Shown here piece by piece: positions 33,733 through 47,509 of a DNA stretch of 64,000 nucleotides. Below the pieces are notes generated by a model. It did not search any database. It was given only the letters and a program-made list of their open reading frames with translations, and had not been told where the DNA came from. A program made the position numbers and the translations under genes. Position 1 is the stretch's first letter, and every line of letters begins with the position of its first letter. This stretch comes from Pseudoneurospora amorphoporcata (Eukaryota; Ascomycota; Sordariomycetes; Sordariales; Sordariaceae): NCBI GenBank assembly GCA_033297205.1, contig MU859070.1:186001-250000 (forward strand), written 5' to 3'.

Positions 33733-36700
33733 ATGGACGACGATCTGTACGATGAGTTCGGAAACTTCATGTAAGTACCATACCATTTCCATGATGTCGT
33801 CACTTCGCGGAAGGATGGCCTGTCTGTGGGCTGTAGCTTGGTCAAGACTCCATATTCTTTTGGGGCTGACGACCTTCTTCTTGGTTTCGTGATATTCTCT
33901 CGTGGGGCGATGCTAACTATCGACTTGTAGCGGAGATGCTGAAGCCTCCGAGGAAGAGTCCGAACATGGCGTCGACGCTGGCAACTACGTTTACGATGAT
34001 TATCCAGAAGAAGCACCCGAAGCTCCGGCTCAGGAGATGATGGATGTCGACGATGAAGGACCCTACACCGCCGTTGTGCTTCACGAAGACAAGCAGTACT
34101 ACCCGACAGCGGCACAGGTTTATGGCGAGGGCGTAGAGGTTCTGGTTCAGGAGGAGGATGCGCAACCGTTAACACAGCCGATTATCGCCCCCGTCGAGCA
34201 AAAGAAGTTCAGCATCGAAGAAGCAGACCTCCCGAACGTATATTTCGACCGCACATTCATGACCGACCTCATGAACTTCCCCGAACAAATTCGTAACGTC
34301 GCTTTTGCTGGACATTTACACCACGGAAAGACAGCCTTCATGGACATGTTGGTATTGGAGACGCACGACATCGCGGACAGACTCGAGAAGCGGACGGGAA
34401 AGAAGCGTGACGAACAGCTGCGGTACACAGACATCCACATTCTCGAGCGGGAGCGAGGGCTATCCATCAAGGCATCGCCCATGAGCTTGGTCCTCCAAGG
34501 AACTAAGGGGAAATCACATCTCTTCAACATGATCGACACGCCAGGCCATGTGGATTTTGTTGACGAAGTTGCGGCCTCGCTCAGACTTGTGGACGGTGTC
34601 TGTTTGGTGGTCGATGTCGTGGAGGGAGTCCAGGTCAACACAGAACAAATTATCAAACACGCCGTCTTGGAGAACATCCCACTCACGCTTATTGTCAACA
34701 AGATGGACCGGTTGATCCTTGAGCTCAAGCTGCCGCCAAACGATGCCTACTACAAACTCAAGCATGTGATCGAAGAAGTCAACACCATTATCGAGAACAC
34801 AATTCCTGGCCGGGGTGAAGAGCGGAGGTTAAGTCCAGAGAAGGGAAATGTTCTGTTTGCCTGCACATCCATGGGCTGGTGTTTCACCCTTCAGTCATTC
34901 GCCAAAATGTACTCGGACAGCTATGGCGGTGTCAACTCGGACGAGTTTGCGAGACGCCTCTGGGGAGATATCTACTTCAACCCGCAAAAACGAACTTTCA
35001 CCAGGAAACCCATCGAAGAGGGAGCGAAGAGGTCATTCGTCAATTTTATCATGGAGCCGATCTACAAGTTGTACTCGCATACGATAAGCGAAAGTCCGGA
35101 AGAACTCAAGGGCACCTTGGAGAAGTTGGGCATTCAGCTCAAGCCATCACAGTACAAGACCGACCCCAAGGTCTTGTTGAAATTGGTTTGCGAGCAGTTC
35201 TTTGGGCCATCTACTGGGTTTGTAGACATGGTCTGCCAGCATTTCCCATCACCGGCTGAGGCTGCAGAGCAGAAGCTCCAACAATACTACACAGGTCCTC
35301 TGGACAGCAAGGTTGCTGAGTCCATGCTGCACTGCGACCAAAACGGCCCGCTTGTGATGTACGTGTCGAAGCTGTTCAGTGCTCCCGATGCGAAGAGCTT
35401 CTATTCTTTTGGCCGTGTGATGAGCGGCATTGTGCGCCCTGGCACAGAGGTTCGTGTTCTTGGCGAGGGCTATTCCATCGACGACGAAGAAGACATGGCC
35501 ATGGCGAGGATATCCGATGTCTTCATTGCCGAAACACGATACAATATCCCAACCGACGGCGTCCCCGCTGGTAACTGGGTCCTGTTGGGTGGCGTGGACA
35601 ACTCGATCGTAAAGACTGCCACTATTGTGGAGAAGAAGTTCGAGGATGATGAGGATGCCTACGTCTTCAAGCCTCTTTCGCACTTCACTGAGTCTGTTCT
35701 TAAGGTTGCTGTCGAGCCCATCAACCCATCTGAGCTCCCCAAGATGCTCGACGGCATCAGGAAAATCAACAAGAGCTACCCGCTAATTACCACCAAGGTT
35801 GAAGAATCGGGAGAGCACATTATTCTTGGAACTGGCGAGCTATACATGGATTGCGTTTTGCATGACCTACGCCGTCTTTATGCCGATATGGAGGTCAGGG
35901 TGTCGGATCCCGTGGTACGGTTCTGTGAGACGGTGCAGGACATGTCCGCAACCAAATGCTACGCCATTACACCAAACAAGAAGAATACCATTACCATGGT
36001 GGCGGAGCCACTGGAGGATGGCATCGCGCAAGACATCGAGTCAGGGGCAGTCAAGATTCGGGACCCTGTACGAAAGACAGCGAAGTTCTTCGAGGAAAAA
36101 TATGGCTGGGATCTCCTCGCAGCCAGGAGTATCTGGGCTTTCGGGCCTGACGAGATGGGGCCCAACATCTTGCAGGACGACACCTTGCCATCAGAGGTTA
36201 GTTACGGGTTCCCTTCCTATAGTCGAGACACTAGCTATCGTCTTGCCCCATTTTTTGCCATGATCGTCGGAATCGGGCCGTCTATTACTTCTTTGCGACT
36301 AACACGACGAACAGGTTGACAAGAAGCGACTTAACACAGTTAAGGAGTCCATCCGACAAGGCTTCAGCTGGGCAGTCCGGGAAGGTCCGCTTTGCGAAGA
36401 GCGTAAGTTTTCTCTTTTCCTTTTTTGAGCGTCATGCATTCGACTGCCGCGTGCCTATGCAGTCACACTTTTTTGAGGCTGCAGGTTTGGCCGCACTTGA
36501 CACCATCTGTGAAGGACCTGCAGTATGGGGGCCCCAGTGACCTACTTAAAGTGGCAGCTGGGAAGGAAATTCCAAGGCAGGGTTCTGTTGCATGTGCAGC
36601 TTTCACTCCTTGCTCTAGTCCCTTTTCTTGCCAGTGCATGATGCCCTTGTCAAAAGGAGGGTCTGGGCGTTTACACGCGGAGGGGGTCCCAAAAGATTGC

Positions 36701-37429
36701 AAACTGCAACGATGAGGCACCTTCCGGATATCACCTCGGCCAACGTTGGCTCAGCGGTTCTGGCTCACGAGCTGTTTGGTCACACTTCTGGACATTCTCA
36801 TTCCACGCCATCCACATATCCCGCCTCATGTTTTCTGGTTGCTAACCTGTTCCATAAAACTAGCAATACGCAATACCAAGTTCCGTCTCATCGACGTCTC
36901 GCTTGCCCAGGAGGCCATCTTCCGCGGCGGTGGTCAGATCATCCCCACGTCCCGCCGCGCCTGTTACAGTTCGTTCCTGATGGCCTCGCCTCGTCTGATG
37001 GAGCCCATGTACTCTGTTTCCATGACCGGTCCCCAAGACACCGTCAGCACCGTCTACAACATCCTAGCCCGCCGTCGTGGCCACGTCCTCTCCGACGGCC
37101 CCATTTCCGGCACCCCGCTCTACCGCGTCAACGGCCTGCTGCCCGTCATCGACAGTTTCGGCTTCGAGACCGATCTGAGGATCAACACTCCCGGCCAGGC
37201 CATGGTCAGTCTAGTGTTTGACAGGTGGAACATTGTGCCCGGTGATCCGCTCAACAAAGAAATTGTCCTGCGTCCTCTGCAGATGGCTAACGCGCAGGCG
37301 ACGGCGAGAGACTTTGTGCTGAAGACGAGAAGGCGCAAGGGTTTGAGCGAGGATGTCAGCGTGGCCAAGTTTTTGGAGCCCGAGTTTTACCAGAGCTTGA
37401 TAGAGAGTGGTACTCTAGGCGAGGCGTGA
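33733..37429 (+). CDS. SNU114: U5 snRNP GTPase Snu114 (EF-2-like spliceosome factor)
   Basis: Model join(33733..33770,33931..36196,36315..36402,36864..37429), 985 aa, introns of 160, 118 and 461 nt. The start MDDDLYDEFGNFIGD is family-typical and is followed by an acidic N-terminal region. GTPase motifs: G1 AGHLHHGKTAFM, G3 MIDTPGHVDFVDEV, G4 IVNKMDRL. The EF-2-like domains II-V follow (ARISDVFIAETR, PIRNTKFRLIDVSLAQEAIF, RGGGQIIPTSRRACYSSFL), ending at FYQSLIESG. Snu114 with Prp8 and Brr2 controls U4/U6 unwinding and spliceosome disassembly in the nucleus. The third join, codon C|CA, restores the family-conserved PLCEEPIRNTKF, so the long 461-nt intron is supported. The N-terminal extension distinguishes it from cytosolic EF-2. 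Confidence 0.96.
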
Positions 37430-40400
37430 GGCATGAGGTGAGGTGACGAAAGTGGCTTGCCAGCTTTTTTCTTCTTGTTTATGTAATTCCTGGGTAGAGG
37501 TAGTCTAGGCATTCCCGGTGGAAGGGGCGTTCTTGGTTCCATTGCAAGACAGAATTTACACTACTGGGAGTGAAAAATCAAAGATAAATGTTTGATTTCA
37601 GTGTCAACATGGAAGGTTGGTCACAAAAGATCTTGTCACTAAAGAATGCGACCAAACTTCAAAAATTAGAGTTAGATCAGTAGCCGCGCCAACCGGTTGG
37701 CAAAGCAATGAAACCGTTCCCTTCACATGCTGCGAAGGACGGTGGAGACAAAAATCACGGAAACCTCGTCACAAACCTACAGCCCTTACGGTATGCGATA
37801 CCTTAGGGGCCACATATGTCGCCGAAACACTCCAGCTAACACTGTCGGTAAAGATAAAGAAATCAACGGATAGATCCGTCAATAGTTCCTTCCTTCGAGG
37901 ATAGCAAAAGCAATACAATTTTGGTTGTTGCGGTGCGTTCTTTCCTCTCATATCACGTTTTTCTTCTGCCTCTCCTACCCTTCCGTACCTTCCTGAACTG
38001 AAAGAACTGAAGAGGGAGAGGTGAAGAAAGGGGATTCTAGAGCAACACCAAAAGGAAAAAATAAGTTACAGGTAGGTGATCAAGCTCACGCCGAAATACT
38101 GCGGACATATGGCCCAGGAAAATGCCCCGGGAGCTGTGATATCAACCTCCAAAGGCAGGGTAGAGTGTAGGTAATCTCGGTAGTCACTCAGTAGTAGGTA
38201 GTCGAAAGTGGTTGTAAAATAAACCGAACACTCATTGGCTAAGTCCAATACGGCTCGCCTTGGCCAGGAAAGCCCGTTACAAAACGATGATAGTAGGACT
38301 CGCAAAGATTTGAAACACATCGGCTAGAGTCCCTTGGGGATTCTTCCCCTTAGGAACTGCCTAACTGAGCTTCAAAGACATATTAAGGACGCTTGAATGT
38401 GTGTGTGTGTGTGTGTGTGTGTGTACCCAAGGTATATTTTACTGACCGTGACGTATTTAGTTTATTCTTCGGACCGCTCGGTAGTGTATCTTCTACTCGA
38501 CTGCGGCAGTGTGTAGAATGTATGCCGAACGAACAGCTCGGCAACGTTCGAGGTGCCGTTCACCTATGTACCGCTTGCTGCACAGTCCTCCGGCTGGCAC
38601 CGTGGTAGCTCAAAAATGACCTATCGCGCTCTTCGGCTTTCATGCCATGATCAATCGTTGGTTCGTACGATTTCTGTTTCTTTTTCTTGTAGCCTAAGGT
38701 CAGGGAAGACCGGATGCGGAAGACGGGACATCTGCTTGATAACTACAAAGCTAGGTACTAAATACTAGCTACATACCATAAACACAGTGTGTTAGTTAGT
38801 GCTAGTAACTATGTGGATGACTCCATAGGTAGCTCGTAGCGGACCGTAGCGGTTGAATGGATATTCCTCCCAGACCCTCTCGCTCAAACTTTTCCTCGGT
38901 TGAATTTTCCCCAGTGCCAGGTTTGGGGGAAGGAACGAAGGGAAGGGGGTTCGCGTTTTCCCGGCCCGGCCCGGTACCGATGTCCGTAAGAAACATCAAT
39001 TTTGCGCAGCCCTCGTTGATCGTTTGATAATCATGTAGTTTTAGCTCAGATTTTGAAGAAGTGGAATAGTGGATGGACGGCGAGTTTGGGCCGGGCATCT
39101 TTCGGGGGCACAAGGCCTGATTGCATGGATAGACATGGGGAAACACTGGGAGTATGAATGAAGCGAACAACAGGCTGACAGGTCTGACAGGCTCGACATG
39201 GACTCGACGGAGGCTTGTTGGTGCTTGGTGATGGGGATACTGATGGAGTCAACCCACCCCCGTTGGGACCCATGATGGGATATTGAGGTTATCCACATGG
39301 TTATTGTACATAGTACACCACACTACGCCTATATCGAGTATAGTGTGGGTGGACTGGATGTGGTGACTTCCATGACTTTCACTGAAGGTTCAGTGCTTGA
39401 ACACGAGCAAAAGTACGATCTTCTGTTTTCGTTTAAGGGTTCCTGAATGGCCATAGAATGTGTCAATCATTAACTAGAAGGGAATGGGCTCAACGGCCAC
39501 TAACTCGTCGACATATAGAGGCGGTGATAGTATTCGTATTTCGTCCCACAATGATATGCGGCTGGAAAGTAACCGTTCATCGACAATTACCCCCACTAGT
39601 CATAATAGGTAATGCGAGTGAAGTGGTGGAGTGAAAGTTTCGCAGTGTACACATAGGTGTGGAAATAATAAAGTCGAAAGGAGATGAGTGTGTACAACAG
39701 GTGGGTAGGAGATCCAGAGGAACTGTGTGAAACTGGATTTGATACACTGGTATGTGGCTCACGGCACTAGTTCACCTAGAAGCGGTGCACAAGGGCAGAA
39801 CAATTAGTAACATAACCACGCACAGTCTTCTCTGTGTCGCAAAGGTCTAGATTCTAAACTGGGAAATGGACGTTTGAAAGTCACGTTTGAAACGCCGGCT
39901 GTGTTGAAGTGTTGAGACTTTCTGTGTTGGACTTGGCGTGGTGGTCTGGAAACACCCTCGACGAGACTTGTGAGAGTGCGCAGAGAATCAGCTTGAAGAT
40001 ACCTTGTTCTTCTCCACGTCCTTGTGAAGTTATGAGCGAGCACAGGGCTCTGTTGTTTCCATACTTCCCTACTAGAACCTACCCACTTGACTAGAGAACC
40101 CGAATGCGAATCATAGCAACTGGCATCATGAATTCGTCAACTCTTAAGCGGGCTCTGTCCACATCATGTAGATCAGTTCCTAAGCACATGGGTTCCGTCG
40201 ATCAACGGAAAGTGGGGAACCCTAACGCCCGCATCCTCGACACTCGATGTACATGAGCCATGGGTTGGATGAACCATTTGTAGTAGACCCCTGGGGTCGG
40301 GGGAAGTAGGCGGGGTGTTTCGACAGTAACCCCTTCGTTCTTCCTACCGCAAAACCCCAATCATCATTCACCCCTGCAAACAATTCCTGGGCCTTTGTTG

Positions 40401-41107
40401 ATTCTGTTGTATTCATATGGATGGGTCAGCTCGGTAATTACCAAGGCAACTCCGTCAGTGTACTGCGTAAAGTCCAAAGATCCTCGGGCTTGGCGGCGAG
40501 TACGTGGGCGCTAACTGAGATTCGCACAGAGAGTAAAGATTGGTTTTATGCAAGAGGACCAAAGAAGAAGTAAGGTGTGGTGCTTTTTCTATCATCATAT
40601 AACTGCCGCAGAGAGTCTTGACCTAAGCCCTTGGTGGAATGCCAGGGACATGGGCTTCACCGCATGAACCGTCCATGACCGCCACCCCAAATTGGGATGC
40701 AATGGCAGGTGACATCGTGCTCCTGGAGCTTACAATCCCGATGCTTGGGTTGGGATAACTGATGGCCCTGTGTCCCTGAACCGGCATGGGCAACGGAGTG
40801 TTCAGCCCTGGGTTGGGAAATTTGAACATCAATAGAGGCGGCGGGAGGTATCAAAATTGGCCGATGTCTCGCATCGTTATATCGATTCATCCACGGCTTC
40901 CCCACATACCGGATAGCCACGCGTGTTGCCCATGCCGAGGAAGTATCGTATGTAGAATGGCGTTGCCGACGGTGACGAACAAGGCAACCCTGTTGATATA
41001 ATCTCACGATACATCGCCGCGTGCGGTCAAGCCCGAAAAGTCATCAGAACGTCGATGATGGTTTGCGGAAAATTGACACCTCTGGGGCTCCCATGTCTGG
41101 ACTGTTC
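37430..41107. other. Intergenic, 3.7 kb between convergent genes, no gene accepted
   Basis: Numerous short frames on both strands have no domains, codon preference or convincing splice sites. It holds a (GT)13 microsatellite at 38399-38424. It is not visibly A/T-collapsed as strongly RIP-mutated repeats are. Non-coding RNAs cannot be excluded. Confidence 0.5.
38399..38424. repeat. (GT)13 microsatellite
   Basis: 26 bases of uninterrupted GT dinucleotide in intergenic DNA. Confidence 0.97.
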
Positions 41108-41870
41108 TCAGACGCAAGTTTCTAACATCTTCTCGATGATGCCTTTCAGGGTGTCGTTCTCCAAAGCAGCGGCAACTCTCTCCTTGTCTCCCAACTGCTT
41201 GTTGACCTGGTCATCCTGGGCATGGGAGCCATCCTTCATGCGGACAATGATACGGTAGTTGGGAGGCAGAGCGTTCTCGAGTCGAACACGGACGGCAAGA
41301 CCAATGACAGTTGCCAGAGAACAGTGGTTGACTGTGGGCGTAAGGTCCACCTCGACATTGGTCAAGGTGTTCGGATCTAGACGCTCGGCGGGCGATGGGC
41401 TAAGGTGGATGTCGTCGAGCCTGACGACGGCGATTTGGCCCAGGGTGACGGGATGTTCAGGGTCTGATATCGTTGATAGGAGGTCTAATACAATATATCA
41501 GCAGTCTGATCACCAGCATGGGTTTCTTGTAAAAATAGAACAGAGAGGACCGAGACGGGCAGTTGAAACATGGACTGCGCCTTGCCATGCACGTGCAACC
41601 TGACGGGGCGTAATTCTTACCATAGATTTCCTGCTCGTCGATGGGTTCCTCCGTCGCCAAAGTCAAGTCGTCGTCCTCATCTTCGTCCGATGTCCACACC
41701 GATGGATCATTGTTGAGGGAGCTTCCTGCCCACCACTGCTTTGGAAACAAGATATGGTCATATTTGGAATCAGGGCCCCTTCTCTCATGGCCCTTCGCTA
41801 GATTCCTGCTAGGCAGTTGTGAAACACTAAGGACGGTGGGATTAGCGTTGTCAAGATCCGATTTAGCCAT
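41108..41870 (-). CDS. CIA2: Cia2/MIP18 (FAM96-type) cytosolic iron-sulfur targeting factor
   Basis: Model complement(join(41108..41484,41621..41870)), 208 aa, one 136-nt intron joining codon GAC. The N-terminus is variable with an acidic run (SDEDEDDDLTLATEE). The DUF59/MIP18 domain begins at EPIDEQEIYGDLLSTISDPE and contains HPVTLGQIAVV. The conserved reactive Cys lies in TPTVNHCSLATVIGLAVRVR, followed by PPNYRIIVRMKDGSHAQDD and VNKQLGDKERVAAALEN. With Cia1 and Met18/MMS19 it transfers Fe-S clusters to cytosolic and nuclear apoproteins such as DNA polymerases and helicases. Length is close to yeast Cia2 (231 aa). The ATG at 41870 was chosen as the first Met before the acidic region. Confidence 0.95.
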
Positions 41871-44800
41871 GGTGAGAGGTTGTGTCGAAAAACGGCTGGT
41901 GAGGTGACCCTATTGTGGTGGCTGATGAAAATTGCCACCAAGTTGACGGCCAAGGCTAGGCGATTTGGAGTTGATGTTACGGGCAAGTTCACGTTTGTCG
42001 TTGCCGTGCGCGTCTTGAACAACGGCAGGAGCGGATGACGTTCCAGTGAATGAGCAAGAGCAACCGTTCTCAGTCTCGTACGGTAGGTAGGTATCGTTAC
42101 CCGCATTGCAGTTGCGGTTGCCTCTGGCCCTCTGCAGGTGCTGTCGGGGAATGCCGTCCCGCCATGGAGGCCCAGGGCAGGACCCACTGGGCTTCCGAGA
42201 TCAAGGTAGGCCCGGGGATGCGCGCTAGTGGGTTTCAAACGATAGGACCAAAGAAGTGCCATATTAGTCGGGAATTTAGGACAACTCGTATGGAAACAGG
42301 TCAACCAATCTCATTCTCTACCAGCTTTGTTACTACCTAACATCCAACATGGAAAGGAAGCTGAACGCCTCGAAAAACTCTTGTGCCTATTCCAACGTAA
42401 AAGCGACCAAGGAAGCATTGATGATCGGATATCACCGAGCAGATCAGGCATCTATGTGAAGTTAGGCATTGATCCATCGTATAATTTGCCCCGCGCATTC
42501 GAGTTTATCTAGATAAGTCTACTATGTATGTGGCTGTAAAGTACCTCTTTCACTTGAACAGTACCTATGGGGAAGCCTCCCCAGGGCCTGTTAGTTATCT
42601 ATCCTGGTAGTTCAACTTTTGATCTTCTATCACGCAGCGTTTCCGAACACTTGGAGCTCGCTTACCTTGTTGTGCCCCTGTCATGCTACCTGTATTTGGA
42701 TGAGGACGAGGTGGTGGCGGTACGGCCATGTATGTAAACTTTTGTTGATACTAATCCGTAGAGTTGTACCCGTGAGGCGGTGCCTCCTGAGCGGCTGCTC
42801 GTCGTATACACTAGACGCACTACCTGTACAGCCCGGGGGTTGATACCTCTAGCTACCAAGTACGTCGCCGCCGCGTCTGTTAGGTAACAAAAAAGTATAG
42901 CAAGAACCCCCATGTGTGAATCCGATCTTTTGGTGATAATGCTCATATTCATGCGACCGATATCCTATATGACGATGTTGGGAATGCGTGGGGGGTTCCC
43001 TGCAGTAAGACAGCTGAAGAGAAGTTGGAAGCTTCCATGACCCCTGCGTGGAAGCCCATAGGAGAGGAACGTCAAGGTCGGGCGAAGGAGACCCGACAGT
43101 GCCTTGGCGTCGATGGCTCCCGCGTCTCCTGCTCAAGCTGTTGTCGTGTGGTGCATCCTCCGTGGCTGCCCGAAGGCGTGCGGCGGCCCCAAGGTTGTAA
43201 TGCTTCAGCCTCTCAAGGTCCCCTTCTCGGAGATGTTTCTACAAAGGGCTTGGAATGGGATTGAGGATCCGACAAAAGTTGGGATATGGCTCGGTGATGC
43301 CAAACCTTAATCCATAGTAGCCGCAGCATCAGCCCTGTGCCTTACAGGATTCCCGAGCCTGGGGTACATGCTGTGGTTGCGTGTTACGGAAGAGTCGCCA
43401 GGTATACCAAGGCTGTGAAGGAATATAAATAATATCCGAGTTTACAGTGGATGAGGTTGATCGGGTAGGTAGTGCGTGCCTTGCGTGTGCTATGAGACAG
43501 CGCCTCTCTCTAGAAGTTAGGACGACAACAGTGATAATCCATCTTAGTTGAGCACACTCGCGATACCATTCAGGATAACAACCTCGTACAACCTGACTTG
43601 CGTCATGTCTTGGGAATCACTTCCCCCTCCGCGTTTCCTCGTTACTTTCTCAGAAGAACATTTCTTCCGGCATTTCTTGCATTGGGTCTCGTGGAGGTCG
43701 CCGTCAACCGGGCATGCTCCAGCCCATGTCGAGTCGCAATCACACTCATTTCGGCCAAGGTGGAGGTGGAGCAGATGAATTTGGTGATTGGATGTTTCAT
43801 TCGGTTGATGAGAGCGGAAGAGTACCTGTACACTATGTACACAACTGTGGGTGGGGGCACAATTACGAAGTTGAGTCGCTGGTCCCCGCCTCGAGCCGTC
43901 GTCAAACCCGCCCGCGAGCCGAACAATCAATCTTGTCACGGTATGTTGGTGCTCTCAGCTCTGGGGGTGGCCAGTGCGCGGCCGCGGTATAGGCACCTGG
44001 TATGTACTGTCGACAACTCCCGTCTGGGTGGGAGGAAACTTGCACAAACAACGTCAAGGTTGCATTTGTGCCATGACTTCATCGTCCTGTTTCCTTTCAC
44101 CGGTGAGCCCACGGTACAAGAATAAGGTGAGAAAATGGGTTCCGGATAGGTGGCCTTTGCTGCTACATCGCGCAAGACGCCAGTCACAGCTGTCGAAATG
44201 TCTTGTGTAACCGCTACCAGGCGGTAATTTGGCTACGGATTGATGGAGGGGCCATCCGCCATCCTCGGCATCGCGGTACTTTGTACCGTCCCCCTCTGCG
44301 CATGTATCCACTGCTTTTGTTCTCTCTCCAATCGAAAGCAGTTTGCATGTGACAGCCTTTGAGATGGCCCGATTAGCCCTTGTCACAAATGCTGCTTGCT
44401 GTGGCGTCGTTGCGAACTTGCTTGCATCTGCACTTTTGACGACGACTCGACCCAACCACACGGCAAGCACGAGACACTCGTGACAGTCGCTTTCAGTTGC
44501 CCTCTTCAAGTTCATCCCGCCATTCAGACTGCCTGGCGGTTTTGACTTTTAGATGTACTCATCTCTTCACTTCCTTGGCCATCGAGAACCACAATCACCA
44601 CAGCACCCGGAAGCAGCCATGCATGTCCTGCTTTGTCAGCCATGGCCGTGTGGAAAGGGGGACTCAGAGAACAGCCTCAAAAACAAGATGCTCATCGGCG
44701 GAAGATTCGCATCTCAACAGAAACGCCAAGATGTTCGACTGGATCCATGCCCTGCCTTTCCCCGGGGTTCGCGGCTAGCCTTCTCGCGTTATCGTGCGAT

Positions 44801-47509
44801 TCCCGCTGTGAGACAGGGCCTCAGGACTCAACCAGAAGCACTAAGTAAAAGTAGGAAAAGACAACAAGGTCTGCTGTGATGATTGCCCGTTCTGCCCGAT
44901 CGATCTCCCATGCCCGGAAGGGCAGGCATGAGAAATATCCCGCCAGGGCAGTCGACCGTGGAAAAGCAAAACCGTCGGTAGATGCTTCTCGAGATTGTTT
45001 TGACATACGACCGTGGTGATGGAGATTCCTCGCTGAAGCTTGTGAGGGTAGTGTCCTCGATTTGCTAGGTTGTGCCTTCGCCGGTTACTGTGAACTCGCC
45101 CAAAGGCTTTTCCGGATAGGTATACCTCAAGAAATGAAGAGAGGTCAGTGCCGACGACCATCCCCTTCTGCTCTTTGAGACATGCCGTATGCCTAGAAGT
45201 GCCTAAACAGCTTTTGTTCGTAAACTCATCCCAAACTCAGCGTGAGCCAGATGGATACCTGCTGTTATTCAAAGCCATGTCAATATTCTGGCCTTGAATG
45301 CAATCTAAAGGACTGTTACGACACAAATGGCGGAGGAGGGGGGTGGGCGAATATTGAAGATGCTGATTCGAGGCCAGTCCACGGAACCTTGGGCCTGGAG
45401 TCCCGTCTTTTACGCGGCCACTCTCCTCGCTCCCGCACATCCATCACAGCATCCACCCTCCCACCCCGAGTCCCGCCCGCCTCCGTCAAATCTGCGGTGG
45501 ATATGAGCATCTAACATCCCGGCAGTTGGGGCTCGAGAGCCAGCAACGACGGGAACCAAGAGGGCGCCCCCGAAAGTCGTCATCAAGCATCCGGATACCT
45601 TACAGCAGAAGAGCACCAACGGTTTGTAATTACGCTGGCCATGTACTACCGTCATTTCTTTGCCCCGTGAGCTGGATAACGAAAGTGATCCAATAGCAAA
45701 TGTCAGTACATGCGGCTGAGGGAACACCGGATACGGATGCAGGTTGTCTGGGCTCACCTGGCTTCTAGCAAAAGTCCACGGGCGGTTGATGCTGTACAGT
45801 ATCCGCAAGGTACCGTCCACAGGCATCCCCCATATCCAATGCCTTTGGGCACCTGTTCGACAGAGTTCCACCTGCACGGAAACACGGTAAAAAAGAAACT
45901 GGTTCCGTCGAGGAACTGCTACCGTCCGTTCTCATCGGTAGCAGTGGCAACCAGGGTTCCATTGCGGGACCAGCCAATGCCATTGTCACGATGTGCCCTG
46001 TGCTTTGGGGGGCGGCATTGGAAGCTTCCTTTGTCCACCAGACTTCTGCAGCTGTGCATTCTTTGTGCGAATCTTCCAGTCTGCAGCAACTTGTTCTAGG
46101 TTCTCAGGCTGGCGTGTAGTGCGATGATTAGAGTGCCATCGAGGTGCTACCACGAGTTGCTATATTCGTACTCATGCGCAGTGGCAATGGCAAAACCCCC
46201 AAGACAGCGAGCACGACATGTGTACGGGAAAGGAGCTTGGTGATAACCTAGGGCTTCTGCCATGTACCACGGCTTTGTTCTGGGTTCACCGACCCGGACA
46301 CAATCTGTACAAGTACCTCAAGACATGCACAGTGGGCACCATGTCATACATGCCTGGAGATATATAGGATCCTCTGATGTGTGAAGATACATGAGTGTAG
46401 AGGTGTGGTGGGTGTCCAAACAGCGGAGAGGCACAAATTTGAAGCCCGAACAGAGCGAGTCCATTGAGCGCTTGTCCAGGCCCCATGGCTGATCCTGATG
46501 GAGCCGGGCAGTCTTGGGATTAGTCTGTAGCAACTAGCAAGGGTGAACCCCCTCGACGAGATGTCAGCTAGGCCCTGTCGTTATGCTGCTCGGTGTTTAC
46601 CTTGGCATGCCATAGTGCACACTGTATGCAACACCACTACGCCCACCACAAATCACCAATCCACCATAAAAGATCAGGGAAGACCTTGGGACCGGGAGAA
46701 CGCATCCATCCGTAGGCGACAGACCCAGTGTAAAAGGTAGCTGGACGGGCTTCCCTGATGGTGTAGAGGTACGGGTGTACCTTTCTCTACCGCCTAAACC
46801 TCCTGTTAAAGCTCAATCCATCGTAATCCCTAAAACCCCGTCCCATTCCCCCCTTGTTTCACTTAGTTCCTCTGCTGTTACCACTGACGTGCTGCGACAT
46901 CTGCTTGCTGTGTACGATCTGCTCGTCAGTGCCCCTGGCCATCGACAGTTGAGGCTACCTCTAGTACATACCGCCTACACCTGCTAGTGCTAGATGGAGG
47001 TATCTAGTGTAGAGGTGGTTAGTACAACTTGAACGCTCCTTCCGCCAGCAACGCTACTATCAGCCCGCCAACGCAACCAACGTTCAAATAAAACTACCTG
47101 CCACTTCCGCTTCCCTACCAGCGCATCGGCCTCCATTGCCTGCCTTACTACATCATCAATTGAGCCGGCCCAGCAGCTTCAGTCTCAACACCCACCGCCC
47201 ACATCAGACCGTCAAACTCAATTCGCGCGCCGACATCTTGGAAACACATTTGCTCCCTCGGACGCATCGAACAGCGCCGCCAGGAATACACTACACACAT
47301 TTTCAGGACACGATCTGCGACGTTTGGACGATTTTCATCCGATCCGACTTATGAATCAAGGATAGCGAGAAGCCAATGTGGAAGCGCTCCAAATTCCCCC
47401 GCCATTCGCCAACAGCACCAAATCTTGAAACTGTCATCCCATCTTACCTCTATACACCCGACATAAGACAAAGCTCGAACATCAGACGATATCACCGCTA
47501 CCTCCAAGC
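41871..47509. other. Intergenic, 5.6 kb between divergent genes, no gene accepted
   Basis: This is the largest gap. It lies between CIA2 (minus) and the zinc-cluster regulator (plus), so it includes both promoters and probably a long leader of the regulator. Frames up to about 150 codons exist (for example minus 44054-44515 and a Cys-rich minus frame 43544-43939) but none shows a domain or a clear splice pattern. No transposon ends were recognised. Base composition looks like the neighbouring unique DNA. Confidence 0.5.

Noticed and set aside
37430..41107. Possible RIP-degraded repeat in the 3.7 kb gap
   Set aside because: By eye the base composition is not strongly A/T-rich and no TpA excess or repeat ends are evident. 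A computed RIP index would be needed.
44054..44515. 153-codon minus-strand frame in the large gap
   Set aside because: No domain, no signal peptide, no splice partner and mixed composition. It is compatible with chance, so it was not listed as a gene.
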